A DNA stretch of 54,538 nucleotides from an uncultured bacterium (GTDB lineage Bacteria; Babelota; Babeliae; Babelales; CAIQNR01): assembly GCA_903873255.1 (NCBI GenBank), contig CAIQNR010000031.1:1-54538 (forward strand), read 5' to 3'. A program made the position numbers and the translations under genes. The notes below the pieces were generated by a model that ran no database searches, had not been told where the DNA came from, and worked only from the letters and a program-made list of their open reading frames with translations. Below, piece by piece: positions 16,435 to 25,287 of the stretch (its first letter is position 1; the number at the start of each line of letters is the position of its first letter).

Positions 16435-17616
16435 ATGTTAATAAATCGTATTTTGATGCCTCATCTACTTGAACTAGCAAAATCATTCCCTGCAATAGCC
16501 ATCATGGGCCCTCGCCAATCGGGTAAAACGACATTAGCTAAACAAGCATTTCCACATTATGCATATGTGACTTTAGAAGATCTTGATATGCGGATGGCAG
16601 CTCAAGAAGACCCGAGAAGTTTTTTTGATACCTATGCTAAAAAAGATGGGCTTATTATTGATGAAATTCAAGAAGTTCCAGAACTTCTTTCGTACATGCA
16701 AGGAATTATTGATCAAGCTCATAAACCAGGACGATTTATTATTACCGGATCTCAGCACTTTTTAATGTATGAAAAAATCACACAAACACTTGCTGGAAGA
16801 ATTGCACTTTTAACTTTGTTACCGCTTTCTGTGGATGAACTTAAAGAAGCAAACTTACTTCCCGATACTATCGAACCATTGCTTATTAAAGGTTTTTACC
16901 CTCGTTTGTATTCGCAAATAATGCCTGTACAAATTTGGTATGCCAACTACATCAGTACCTATGTAGAAAAAGATGTTAGACAAATTCTTAATATTTCAGA
17001 TGTTGTAAAATTCCAAAAATTCATAAAATTATGTGCTGCACGTGTTGGTAATCTTATTAACTATGCCGATCTTGCACGAGATTGCGGAATTACTCCTCAT
17101 ACAGCAAAAGACTGGATATCTGTACTTGAAGCTAGTTTTATTATAAAAATTGTTACACCCTATCATAATAATTTTAGTAAACGGCTTGTAAAAAGCCCTA
17201 AATTATATTTTTATGATACTGCACTGATATGCGCACTACTTGGTATTAAAACAGAAGAAGATTTATTAATACACCCATTTAAAGGTGCAATTTTTGAATC
17301 GTTTGTTATGAGTGAACTCTTTAAACATAGTTTTAATAAAGCTGAACTCCCCAACCTTTATTTTTGGAGAGATACTCAAGGCAAAGAAATTGATTGTATT
17401 ATAGAAAAAGCTTTTGGAGTCACTATCCCAATAGAGATTAAAGCTCGTAAAACAATCGTCGAAAATTTTTTTGAAACTGGCAGTCAATGGAAATCAATAT
17501 CCAATCAACCAACAACCTCTACCTATATCATTTATAGTGGAAATGAAACAGTGCACCGTAAAACGGGCACTGCTATTAGTTGGAAAAATATTTCAGAATT
17601 TATCGACTCTCTCTAG
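16435..17616 (+). CDS. AAA ATPase with DUF4143 domain
   Basis: A 393-residue protein of a widespread family of uncertain role. The N-terminal ATPase has Walker A GPRQSGKTT (residues 25-33), Walker B LIIDEIQE (72-79) and a sensor-like RFIITGSQHF. The DUF4143 part contains YVEKDVRQIL, a winged-helix-like INYADLARDCGITPHTAKDW and YFYDTALICALLG. The end carries a restriction-nuclease-like core (GKEIDCIIE, then IPIEIKARK). These proteins are often found in accessory regions beside toxin-antitoxin genes, as here. Function beyond ATP-binding is not established. Confidence 0.85.
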   Translation: MLINRILMPHLLELAKSFPAIAIMGPRQSGKTTLAKQAFPHYAYVTLEDLDMRMAAQEDPRSFFDTYAKKDGLIIDEIQEVPELLSYMQGIIDQAHKPGRFIITGSQHFLMYEKITQTLAGRIALLTLLPLSVDELKEANLLPDTIEPLLIKGFYPRLYSQIMPVQIWYANYISTYVEKDVRQILNISDVVKFQKFIKLCAARVGNLINYADLARDCGITPHTAKDWISVLEASFIIKIVTPYHNNFSKRLVKSPKLYFYDTALICALLGIKTEEDLLIHPFKGAIFESFVMSELFKHSFNKAELPNLYFWRDTQGKEIDCIIEKAFGVTIPIEIKARKTIVENFFETGSQWKSISNQPTTSTYIIYSGNETVHRKTGTAISWKNISEFIDSL

Positions 17617-17644
17617 AAAGTTAATTTTTTAGGGCAACTTCCTC

Positions 17645-18151
17645 TTAATAATCATCGTCCTCATCTGCAACTTCTACCGTTTTTTGGTCGTTCGAGCTTG
17701 CTTCTTCGGTGTCTGCTTCTTCTGAACTGTCTTCTTTTTTGGTGTTGCTAGCTTCTTGACTGGACGCTTCTTCGTCGTCTCCATCCTCATAATCTGCATC
17801 ACTATCTTCTTGGCCTTCTGAGCCATCTTCTGTAACTTCTTCTGCATTGTTATCAACTTCATCTTCATTCTCCTTTTCATAACCTTCATTAATATCGTCT
17901 TCTACATCTTCAGTATCTTCTTCAGGCTCTTCTTGGTTTCTGCCTAAAAATCTATTTACACCTGATTGCAGACTTTTACGGACTTTTTTCCACCAATCTG
18001 GCGCCTGTGCTTTTACATGTTTTGTGGATACATTTGACTGTGGTTGTACTGCACTATTTTTTTCTAATGTTGCCCCATAATTTTGAACCACCATAATACC
18101 AAAAACGAGTAAAATAACCCGGGTAAATGGCTTTAATATGTTACTCTCCAT
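17645..18151 (-). CDS. Exported protein with very acidic low-complexity tail
   Basis: Unrecognised 168-residue protein. A hydrophobic signal/anchor lies at about residues 10-25 (TRVILLVFGIMVVQNYGA). A basic segment follows (WWKKVRKSLQSGVNRFLGR, about 53-71). The last 95 residues are almost entirely Glu, Asp, Ser and Asn. AGGGAGAGTT precedes the ATG. The acidic tail could bind cations or a basic partner, but nothing in the sequence names one. It is probably co-transcribed with the gene at 18171, 19 bases upstream. Confidence 0.68.
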   Translation of the reverse strand: MESNILKPFTRVILLVFGIMVVQNYGATLEKNSAVQPQSNVSTKHVKAQAPDWWKKVRKSLQSGVNRFLGRNQEEPEEDTEDVEDDINEGYEKENEDEVDNNAEEVTEDGSEGQEDSDADYEDGDDEEASSQEASNTKKEDSSEEADTEEASSNDQKTVEVADEDDDY

Positions 18152-18170
18152 AACTCTCCCTTTTTTCTTC

Positions 18171-18494
18171 TTATTCTAAATCTTCTAAAATACTATTCTG
18201 ATCGTAATTAGCCCTCTTGCTTTCCTGATCATCCATTTGATTATCTGTAGGAATATCATTATTTTCTGCTTCATCATCGATAACCACATTAGGATTTACC
18301 AATACATTACTTGTTGGATCAGCTGAGGGAATAGTACAACAATGATCTTTAAATCTATGTGCTGCCTTACTTAAAGTTCCAATTACGGATGAACATACTG
18401 CATGTATTTTATGAACCATACCTTGTGAATCAGACGTGCTACCTTGCAACCCGAAAACACAAACAGCCACAAACGCGAGTACTCTCTTCTTCAT
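18171..18494 (-). CDS. Small exported protein with acidic tail
   Basis: Unrecognised 107-residue protein. A signal peptide (MKKRVLAFVAVCVFGLQGST) is followed by a cysteine/histidine-containing middle (VCSSVIGTLSKAAHRFKDHC) and an acidic Asp/Asn-rich end. The ATG at 18494 has AAAGGGGG seven bases upstream. A TTG at 18500 sits too close to that site. It resembles the next gene (17645) in layout: signal, basic segment, acidic tail. Confidence 0.68.
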   Translation of the reverse strand: MKKRVLAFVAVCVFGLQGSTSDSQGMVHKIHAVCSSVIGTLSKAAHRFKDHCCTIPSADPTSNVLVNPNVVIDDEAENNDIPTDNQMDDQESKRANYDQNSILEDLE

Positions 18495-18605
18495 GAACAA
18501 TCCCCCTTTAGATAAGCTACCTCAGTGCATCTTGATACTAAGCGTACCTATAAGAAGTGGCTAAAGTAAAGGGTTTTTGAATTTTAAGAACGCAAAATAG
18601 TGATT

Positions 18606-19289
18606 TTAAGCCAGTTTTTTATAAAATTCTCGTTCAAGAATATCACCACGATCAACTGCAGCTTTAAGCCAAATAAGCTCAAGTGCTGCTTGTTCTTCTG
18701 CTGACAACTTCCAATCAACATCTAATACACGTAGCCGGGAAGTAAGATCATACAAACAAAGCGCAACACTAACCGACACATTAAAACTTTCTACAAACCC
18801 ATACATTGGAATAGTCATAAGTTCATCTGCCGCATCAAGCGCATCTTTACTCAGACCTTCATCTTCTGTGCCAAACATAAGGGCTATTTTTGAATTGAGC
18901 GGTAATTGACTGAGTGTTTTTTTACCATGAGGCGACGTTGCAACAATGGTATATCCCGATTTTTTTAACTTTTCTATGCATGAAAGTGTTGCACTTTTAC
19001 CAGGTTCAGCCGATTTATAACGGTGTACGGTAAGCCATTTACTTGCACCCATTGCAATATTTTTTTTAATTTCAAGCGTATTTTCATGCTCAACACAGTG
19101 AATATCTTGCACGCCAAGTCCGTCACATGACCGCATAACGGCTGCAACATTATGGGACTGATGCATATCTTCGAGAAGTACTGTTATATAGCGCGTACGA
19201 TCTAAAAGATTTTTTTTAATTTTTTTCTGACGATCTTCTGTCAAAAACGTATATAAATAAGCTAACAAATTTTTTTTATCGTCTAACAT
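18606..19289 (-). CDS. trmH: tRNA (guanosine-18-2'-O)-methyltransferase TrmH
   Basis: A 227-residue SPOUT methyltransferase that methylates the ribose of G18 in tRNA D-loops. All three motifs are clear: LEDMHQSHNVAAVMRSCDG (about 39-57) with the catalytic arginine, ALMFGTEDEGLS, and IPMYGFVESFNVSVSVAL. N- and C-terminal helical extensions characteristic of TrmH are present (ITVLLEDMH start; LIWLKAAVDRGDILEREF end), and the length is that of TrmH. It has no L30e-like domain, unlike the enzyme at 5190. It appears to be a single gene. Confidence 0.92.
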   Translation of the reverse strand: MLDDKKNLLAYLYTFLTEDRQKKIKKNLLDRTRYITVLLEDMHQSHNVAAVMRSCDGLGVQDIHCVEHENTLEIKKNIAMGASKWLTVHRYKSAEPGKSATLSCIEKLKKSGYTIVATSPHGKKTLSQLPLNSKIALMFGTEDEGLSKDALDAADELMTIPMYGFVESFNVSVSVALCLYDLTSRLRVLDVDWKLSAEEQAALELIWLKAAVDRGDILEREFYKKLA

Positions 19290-19405
19290 TCATCAATCTT
19301 TCTGGGTGATAGTACACAATTAAAGTTTGCATCTCACTTAAAATATTGTATATCTTAATCGCCACTTAGTACAGAGACGATTTTTACGATTAGGATAGCA
19401 TATAT

Positions 19406-20431
19406 ATGAAAAAAACTACCATCATTTTCTTGGTCATTTTAAGCTCCATAAACACCATATTTGCAAGCAACAAACAACATGCAAGTGCCATCCCACAAGA
19501 AACTGAAAGTGATACAAAAAATATTGTTATTACCAATCAAAAAGGTGGCAATATGACCATTAACCTTTCACAAACAGTAATACATAGTAATTCCTCTTCT
19601 TCTAGCAGCCCCATTACAGAGAATAAAACACAATTAGATATTAAAGGCGGAGACACAAAAGTAGATACCGACACAAAAGTAAAAGCTGAATCTGATCTTG
19701 CAAATACACTTGATACAAAAAATGAAATCGATAGCACAAATCAAACAGCTACAAGTAATGTATCCGCCTTGGACAATACAATAGAAGCAACTAATACAAC
19801 AGAAACTACAAATCAAACCGCCGCAGAAAATAAATCAGAAAATAAAACGGATAATACAACTGAATATCAACCAACCCATACACAAGAACAAGAACATATA
19901 CTTACAAATACCAACACTCAAAAACTGCGTACTACCTTCCAAAAACAATCTACCTATCAAAAACAAGCAATCTTAAAAACCTATATTTTCCCAATTGCAA
20001 TCTGCTGCGCTGCCTCTTACAGTATCTGTTTAGCAACAACTTATCGTATGAAAAAGCTCATAGAAAACAAAGATGCATGGTGTAATTGGAAATATGATGC
20101 AATTTTATATGATTCAAAAAAAATGGTCATGCAAGAATTAATCGAAGCGATTGAAACAAAAAATATTAATCCTGCACGGCCTACCGATCATATTTCTCCT
20201 ATGATGCAATTTTTGAAAGAGATCGACCATGAACAAGCAATTATTCGTCATTATCTTTTTACTATGAAGATTGCATATGCTATCTATATGAACAAAATCC
20301 TTCCAGGAAATGATATGAGAGAACTTGCCAAACAAAAAATGGACCGCCTTGATGTACTCAAAAAACTTTTTTTTGATTGGGCACAATCGCAGCGGTCTCG
20401 TAAAATTAGTCAGTTAGTAGGAGCGCATTAA
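19406..20431 (+). CDS. Exported Thr/Asn-rich protein with C-terminal membrane segment
   Basis: Unrecognised 341-residue protein. It has a signal peptide (MKKTTIIFLVILSSINTIFA) and a 160-residue low-complexity stretch of Thr, Asn, Asp and Glu with repeated NTTETTNQTA-like units. A hydrophobic segment follows near residues 196-215 (IFPIAICCAASYSICLATTY). The end is a folded-looking helical domain of about 125 residues. Topology suggests a periplasmic low-complexity linker tethered to the inner membrane. Its TAA and the TAA of convergent mlaD share the palindrome TTAA (20428-20431), so the two stop codons overlap. Confidence 0.7.
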   Translation: MKKTTIIFLVILSSINTIFASNKQHASAIPQETESDTKNIVITNQKGGNMTINLSQTVIHSNSSSSSSPITENKTQLDIKGGDTKVDTDTKVKAESDLANTLDTKNEIDSTNQTATSNVSALDNTIEATNTTETTNQTAAENKSENKTDNTTEYQPTHTQEQEHILTNTNTQKLRTTFQKQSTYQKQAILKTYIFPIAICCAASYSICLATTYRMKKLIENKDAWCNWKYDAILYDSKKMVMQELIEAIETKNINPARPTDHISPMMQFLKEIDHEQAIIRHYLFTMKIAYAIYMNKILPGNDMRELAKQKMDRLDVLKKLFFDWAQSQRSRKISQLVGAH

Positions 20432-22074
20432 TCGCGTGCGCCACCAAACCCTAGCTTAGATATAAAGTACTTAATATCATCGTCGGCAAATCTTATACCC
20501 ATACCATAAAAGACGTTACCATTATGTTTACTGACAAAGTCGTCGGCACCACAGTTAACATAGAAGTTACGCAGCAAGAATACTCTGTTAATCCACTTGA
20601 GATGGGGTCTTGCATCATCAATACGATCACGACCACGCATATCAAAAGCTTCAAGTGTTGTTACCCAACGGAATGTGTCTGTTCCAAGTGGCAATTCGTA
20701 ATCAACCCCGAATCCAAAAGTGTTTTCAAAAAGACCGGCTCTAAACGCTACATCATTATATGCTTTACCAAATTGGAAACCATATTTTAGAGAGTCACGT
20801 TCTTGAACAATTTCCACAATGTCAGGAGATTGAAACAATTTAAAATCATCACTAATATTCATATTATTCTGATTATAAAGGTTTCCATTTTGATCATAAA
20901 ACTCTCTGCGTGTTTGTTTACGTTTAATTTTACCTTTTGTTGATCCTACAAATTGTACAACATAAAAACGATCTTCTGCAGGATGAATGCGCATATCTAC
21001 ATATCCCTTAGAATCTTTATGGTCAAAATGTTCGGCAGGACGATACATAGCTTCAAAGTGAGTGTCACATACTATGCCAAGACTTTCTACACGTGAGAAG
21101 TAATTTTTGAGCCCTTGCACGGCAACTTTAAGGTCTTGATAGGTTTCATCTTCATTGATTAATTTACCAACCAACCCTTTTCCTTCATTTATCTTGTCAG
21201 CTACAGCACCGATACTTCTAAATCCATCACGTGTTTGCAGCGCCGCTTCTTCTATTGCTGTTGCAGTACTTTCTATCTTGCCCGTTACTTTATCAAAATC
21301 ACGGTCAAATGCTTTTGCAATCTTTTCTATATTGCGCTGCACCGATGGTAAAACATCTACTTCAACTTGTTGTGCTATACGATGAATATCATCTTGAATC
21401 ATTGGATATCCAGAGCGCAGATCTTGTGCAAAGGTACGCAGATCAGCAATCAATGCATTAACATCGTTTTCATTTTTACCTACAATGCGATCGAGACCTT
21501 CTGAAAATGATGCAATTTTTTCTGACGCTGTATGAAATTTATCAACCATGTCTTTAAGTTGACCTCGTTGATTAACCCCAACTACTGCATCTTTAAGCGA
21601 TGAGGTAATTTCTTCTACATTGTCGGCAACTGAACTAAATTTTTGAATTAAGGAATCAACTGATGCAGGAGATTTACCAGGATTACCCAGCGCTTGGCCC
21701 TTTGGCAGCACGGGAAGAAGTGGATCTCCGGGATTGATTTCTAAAAACTTAACGCCCAACAAACCATCTTGTCTGACAAGAGCGGTTGCATCTGAACGGA
21801 GAGAATATCGTTTATCAATTAAAATTGTCGCTTTTGCTTGGAACTGTGCATTCCCTTGAATGAGCGATATGTCATCAACCCAACCAACTTTAACACCAGC
21901 AATTTTTACATCTGCCTTGCGAGCAAGCCCTGAAACGTCCTGAAAATAAATCGCATGCGATTTATAATTTCCTGTATCTACTCTAAATGCACCAATCTGA
22001 AAGGTCATATACAAGAAGACACTCAAAGCACCAAGGACAAATATACCAACTTTTGTTTCTGTACTGATCCGCAT
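20428..22074 (-). CDS. mlaD: MCE-domain lipid transport protein (MlaD-like) with beta-rich C-terminal domain
   Basis: A 548-residue protein. One N-terminal membrane segment (about 9-24) precedes an MCE domain (about 34-115) with VSGLARKADVKIAGVKVGWV and LLGVKFLEINPG. MCE proteins form hexameric periplasmic rings that bind phospholipids for an MlaE/MlaF-type ABC transporter. A long helical region follows (about 140-330). The last 200 residues are alternating beta strands resembling an outer-membrane barrel (for example KYGFQFGKAYNDVAFRAGLF). ATG at 22074 has AAAGGAA upstream; a TTG at 22095 would overlap gspK without a ribosome site. It lies 11 bases after gspK, while mlaE and mlaF are at 39.7-41.3 kb. 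Confidence 0.85.
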   Translation of the reverse strand: MRISTETKVGIFVLGALSVFLYMTFQIGAFRVDTGNYKSHAIYFQDVSGLARKADVKIAGVKVGWVDDISLIQGNAQFQAKATILIDKRYSLRSDATALVRQDGLLGVKFLEINPGDPLLPVLPKGQALGNPGKSPASVDSLIQKFSSVADNVEEITSSLKDAVVGVNQRGQLKDMVDKFHTASEKIASFSEGLDRIVGKNENDVNALIADLRTFAQDLRSGYPMIQDDIHRIAQQVEVDVLPSVQRNIEKIAKAFDRDFDKVTGKIESTATAIEEAALQTRDGFRSIGAVADKINEGKGLVGKLINEDETYQDLKVAVQGLKNYFSRVESLGIVCDTHFEAMYRPAEHFDHKDSKGYVDMRIHPAEDRFYVVQFVGSTKGKIKRKQTRREFYDQNGNLYNQNNMNISDDFKLFQSPDIVEIVQERDSLKYGFQFGKAYNDVAFRAGLFENTFGFGVDYELPLGTDTFRWVTTLEAFDMRGRDRIDDARPHLKWINRVFLLRNFYVNCGADDFVSKHNGNVFYGMGIRFADDDIKYFISKLGFGGARD

Positions 22075-22085
22075 TGTTTCCTTTT

Positions 22086-23213
22086 CTAGAGCCAATATAT
22101 TTTTTTAACCATCACCACATCTCCCTTATCTTCTGTACTTCGCTCAAGAATTGCAAGGAGTTTTTGTTCAATTCTGCCAACCTTTCCATAACATACCACA
22201 GAAAATACTCGAGGCTCAAATTTTGTGCTCAAAAATGGAACTATCTCTTTAGGTAATGCTTTGTATTCTTTACCATATAATTCTTTCAGAGAGGTATCCC
22301 AAGTGGTATCCCACGCAACATCTGTTAAAGAAATTTTCTCAAGCATCATATCAATATCTTCTTTTTTTAACTTTTTATCACTTTTAAAACCAAGCAATAC
22401 CTGCATTGAAGGGCTTAACAACCAAGGATCAATATGAAAATCATCTGCATAAGTTGTAAAAATATCTGCCAAATAAATTTTTGAACTTTGAGTTGTATCA
22501 TCAAATTTTTCTTGTTTTTTACCTTCGGATGGTACATAAAAAACGGTATCTGCAAAGAATGAAAACTTCTTATGCGAGAGCAGATCCATAGGTGTAGAAA
22601 AAGGCTGTTTTTGTTTTTTAAGAATATCGATCAAAATAATTTGCACATCAATATTTTTATAAAATTCTTTGATCCGATCTGTCATCATTTTAATCATTAA
22701 TTCTGTTGTGTCTTTTGAATCGATTGAGTAAAAAGCCTTTTGAGAGATATTATACAGCGCATTAAGATTAATCTTTCCCGATTCACACGTAATACAAATT
22801 TTTATTTTTCCATCAATTCCATCTTTTGGTGTTGTTAAATTAAATTCTTGCCATTGATTTTGCACAAGTAACAATGTTTTAAGTAAATCTTTTTTATTTT
22901 TTTCTGGATTATCTTTTAATTTTTCAGTATCAGACTTTTTTTCAGATGCATCTTTTGGATCTTTTGTATCTTTACCAGCCTCTTTAGAGGAATCTTTTGA
23001 ACCGTAAAATTGTTTATCTTGCGAAAGTAATTGTGCTGTTGCAATAGAAATACCAGAAAGCGCCAGTTGCTTTGCTTTTTCTCGTTCAAATGTTAATGGC
23101 ACATACAAATTGTAGGCACCACCGATATAAAAAATTTGAGTTACAATAATAGTCATAACTGCAAGAACACTAATTGTTAAAAAGAGGATATACCCACGTT
23201 GCATATGCTTCAT
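22086..23213 (-). CDS. gspK: GspK-like minor pseudopilin with charged insertion
   Basis: A 375-residue protein with the GspK arrangement: short leader, RGYILFLTISVLAVMTIIV hydrophobic helix (about 6-28), then a large globular domain. Motifs such as ITCESGKINLNALYN and the later SAM-like helical part fit GspK, the pseudopilus tip subunit. It lacks the glutamate at +5, as usual for GspK. Residues 72-109 are a Lys/Asp/Glu/Ser-rich low-complexity insertion not expected in the family. The start overlaps the gspJ stop by four bases (ATGA). It is last of the pseudopilin genes, before mlaD. Confidence 0.8.
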   Translation of the reverse strand: MKHMQRGYILFLTISVLAVMTIIVTQIFYIGGAYNLYVPLTFEREKAKQLALSGISIATAQLLSQDKQFYGSKDSSKEAGKDTKDPKDASEKKSDTEKLKDNPEKNKKDLLKTLLLVQNQWQEFNLTTPKDGIDGKIKICITCESGKINLNALYNISQKAFYSIDSKDTTELMIKMMTDRIKEFYKNIDVQIILIDILKKQKQPFSTPMDLLSHKKFSFFADTVFYVPSEGKKQEKFDDTTQSSKIYLADIFTTYADDFHIDPWLLSPSMQVLLGFKSDKKLKKEDIDMMLEKISLTDVAWDTTWDTSLKELYGKEYKALPKEIVPFLSTKFEPRVFSVVCYGKVGRIEQKLLAILERSTEDKGDVVMVKKIYWL

Positions 23214-24286
23214 TTTGGTTTTCCTCCAGCATCTTTAAGCAACTTTTGATGATCTTCAAAGGCAAGTTTTGAGCCTTTTCGTTCCGCTTCTTTTGGAAGT
23301 CCTGTAGATTTTTCACTCGTTCCTTTTTCTATGTCATATTGTGGCGCATACCAATAATCATACGTGTGTACTTTTTTTACATCATCAAAAATCGTCAAAG
23401 TTATATGAATAAATAAAGGAAGCTCAGGTCGCTTAGGTTCTTCTTTTTTAACTTCTACTTCTTTTGCATCTTTTTTATCACTCTTTTTCTCATCTGTTTT
23501 TATATCTTCTTTTTTTTCTTCTTTCCAATCCTTAAGAACTTCAAGCATTCTTACCTTCTTAGGTTCTTCTTTTTTTGCATCTTTAGAATCTTTTTTTTCA
23601 GGTTGTGCAGGCTCTTCTTTTTTATCTTTATTTTGATCCTTAGGTTTTTCTGCCTGCTTTTCTAACAAAAATTCAAGCTTCATGCTCTTAATACCACCAA
23701 GTATTTGATACCCACGAATTCCATTATGAGAACCTGGGATAAATCTTTTAGGATCAAGTTTTTCTGATTGCTGATGCGTTAATAAAAATTCACCAGAATT
23801 TTCTTTATCTGGCTCAAGACGATACATAATACGAGACATTCTAACTTGTGGCTCGCCATACATGGTTGTTGCATTGGCAGTTATAAAAGTGAACATTTTA
23901 AGATTGCCAATTTCATCTGTTTCATACACAAAAGATTGTGGTACTTTTTCGTCTTTTTTTTCATCTTTTTTGTCAGTATTATTGACATCTTTTTTTGAAT
24001 CTTTTTCATCCTTTTTTTCTTCAGGAGATTCTTTTGCTCCGCCCTCTTCATCTTGATTTTGCAATTTTTCATCCCACACAACTGTAGGAATAAAAATACC
24101 AGAAATTTCGCGATCCCATACTTGTTGAATAATAGTCATTTTACGTTCAAGACCCGAAAAAGTGACCACGCGCTGAAATACAGTATTGCTTTGAGAAAGA
24201 GACTGAAAAAGTATTGTGCTCAGACCCACACTTATGACCATTGCGATCATAACTTCTATAAGAGAAAAACCTTTAACGAGCTTCAC
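23210..24286 (-). CDS. gspJ: GspJ-like minor pseudopilin with large charged insertions
   Basis: A 358-residue pseudopilin. The type IV N-methylation site is KG/FSLIEVMIAMVIS, cut after a six-residue leader. The GTG at 24286 is chosen because AGGAG lies eight bases upstream and it gives a normal short leader; the ATG at 24313 has neither. GspJ normally has about 200 residues. The excess is two Lys/Glu/Asp-rich stretches (about 78-116 and 211-289). Between them are beta segments typical of GspJ (for example RMSRIMYRLEP). It overlaps gspI by 14 bases and gspK by four. Confidence 0.82.
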   Translation of the reverse strand: MKLVKGFSLIEVMIAMVISVGLSTILFQSLSQSNTVFQRVVTFSGLERKMTIIQQVWDREISGIFIPTVVWDEKLQNQDEEGGAKESPEEKKDEKDSKKDVNNTDKKDEKKDEKVPQSFVYETDEIGNLKMFTFITANATTMYGEPQVRMSRIMYRLEPDKENSGEFLLTHQQSEKLDPKRFIPGSHNGIRGYQILGGIKSMKLEFLLEKQAEKPKDQNKDKKEEPAQPEKKDSKDAKKEEPKKVRMLEVLKDWKEEKKEDIKTDEKKSDKKDAKEVEVKKEEPKRPELPLFIHITLTIFDDVKKVHTYDYWYAPQYDIEKGTSEKSTGLPKEAERKGSKLAFEDHQKLLKDAGGKPK

Positions 24287-24719
24287 TTTTTTTCTCCTGC
24301 ATCTCAAAACCATAATGATAAAGATCTGCTATTCGCTTCTTATCAGCTTCAAACCACTCAGCAGTCACCCGTTCTTGATACAATCCCTCAAAACGAGAAA
24401 GTGCCGAATCAGATGGAATTGGCAACTGTTCATACACTACTTTTGTCTCTGGATCTGTAAATGTTTTTTCTATTTTTTTTGATTCTTTTTGATTTACTGC
24501 CAGCTGAGATGAGCTATTTTCTAAATTAATTTTTGGCAGCAATAGCATATTTTTTAAATAATAAAGTCGTTGAATCTTAAATGTATTAAATATAACGCGC
24601 CGAAAAACCTTCTGCTGTAACACTGCAAATGACCCAATCGACACTGCAATAATGGTAAGCGCTATAACTGTTTCTATCAAGGAAAAACCATTACGAAAGT
24701 GGTTTTTGAAATGTATCAT
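24273..24719 (-). CDS. gspI: GspI-like minor pseudopilin
   Basis: A 148-residue pseudopilin with prepilin cleavage site NG/FSLIETVIALTIIAVSIG after an eleven-residue leader (MIHFKNHFRNG). GspI starts the pseudopilus tip complex with GspJ and GspK. The globular part is short and includes SRFEGLYQERVTAEWFEA. The start overlaps the end of gspH by 29 bases and shows no strong ribosome site, so translation may depend on coupling. Confidence 0.8.
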   Translation of the reverse strand: MIHFKNHFRNGFSLIETVIALTIIAVSIGSFAVLQQKVFRRVIFNTFKIQRLYYLKNMLLLPKINLENSSSQLAVNQKESKKIEKTFTDPETKVVYEQLPIPSDSALSRFEGLYQERVTAEWFEADKKRIADLYHYGFEMQEKKSEAR

Positions 24720-25287
24720 ACATCACACACTGAGCAGTAAAAGGATTAAGAACAATACTTATCTGTTTTGCATCTTTTTCTGATTGATTTTCCGGTTGAT
24801 CAACTATATTGATAATAACTTCTTGCGTGGTCCCATCAGGCATCATAAAAAACCATATGTTTTCTGTCTTACGCGAAAGACCGCCAGCTGCAATTTCATC
24901 AACCCCCTGAACATACAGTTGTTGAATCTCAAACGTTTCGGGCCACGTGTAAGAGTTAGAAGCAAAATGTAATGCTACCGGAGCAAAGATTGGTTTTTTT
25001 TCTGCATCCAATGTATCGGTCTGCTGACTTACTTCTATTTTTCTGTGTTCCAAATCAAAAGTTATTTTATGAAGAATATTATTTTCAAGCCCGCGCAGCC
25101 AAACTTCACTCATAACAGTATTGAGTTCAGAAGCAAAAGCTTTGCGCTCCTGAACCACTCGACGGCCAAGCAGATTGGGTACTGTAATGGCCATGAGCAA
25201 GCCCACAAGCGCAAGAGCTATAATAATTTCTATAAGACTAAAGCCTGGTTTATTCCCAGACTGTGAGACGTTCTTCTTCAGGGGCAT
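24691..25287 (-). CDS. gspH: GspH-like minor pseudopilin
   Basis: A 198-residue pseudopilin with leader MPLKKNVSQSGNKPG and cleavage before FSLIEIIIALALVGLLMAI. The following PNLLGRRVVQERKAFASEL matches the GspH/FimT helix. The ATG at 25287 is preceded by AAAGGGAG; the longer frame to 25377 adds unrelated sequence inside gspG. It overlaps gspG by 38 bases and gspI by 29, so the pseudopilin genes are unusually compressed. Confidence 0.82.
   Translation of the reverse strand: MPLKKNVSQSGNKPGFSLIEIIIALALVGLLMAITVPNLLGRRVVQERKAFASELNTVMSEVWLRGLENNILHKITFDLEHRKIEVSQQTDTLDAEKKPIFAPVALHFASNSYTWPETFEIQQLYVQGVDEIAAGGLSRKTENIWFFMMPDGTTQEVIINIVDQPENQSEKDAKQISIVLNPFTAQCVMYDTFQKPLS

Noticed and set aside
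17674-17889. Lysine-rich frame on the same strand inside the acidic-tail gene
   Set aside because: It is a frame shadow of GAA/GAT-rich codons; it has no signal peptide or ribosome site.
22075-22095. TTG start for mlaD
   Set aside because: No ribosome site and overlap with gspK; AAAGGAA fixes the ATG at 22074.
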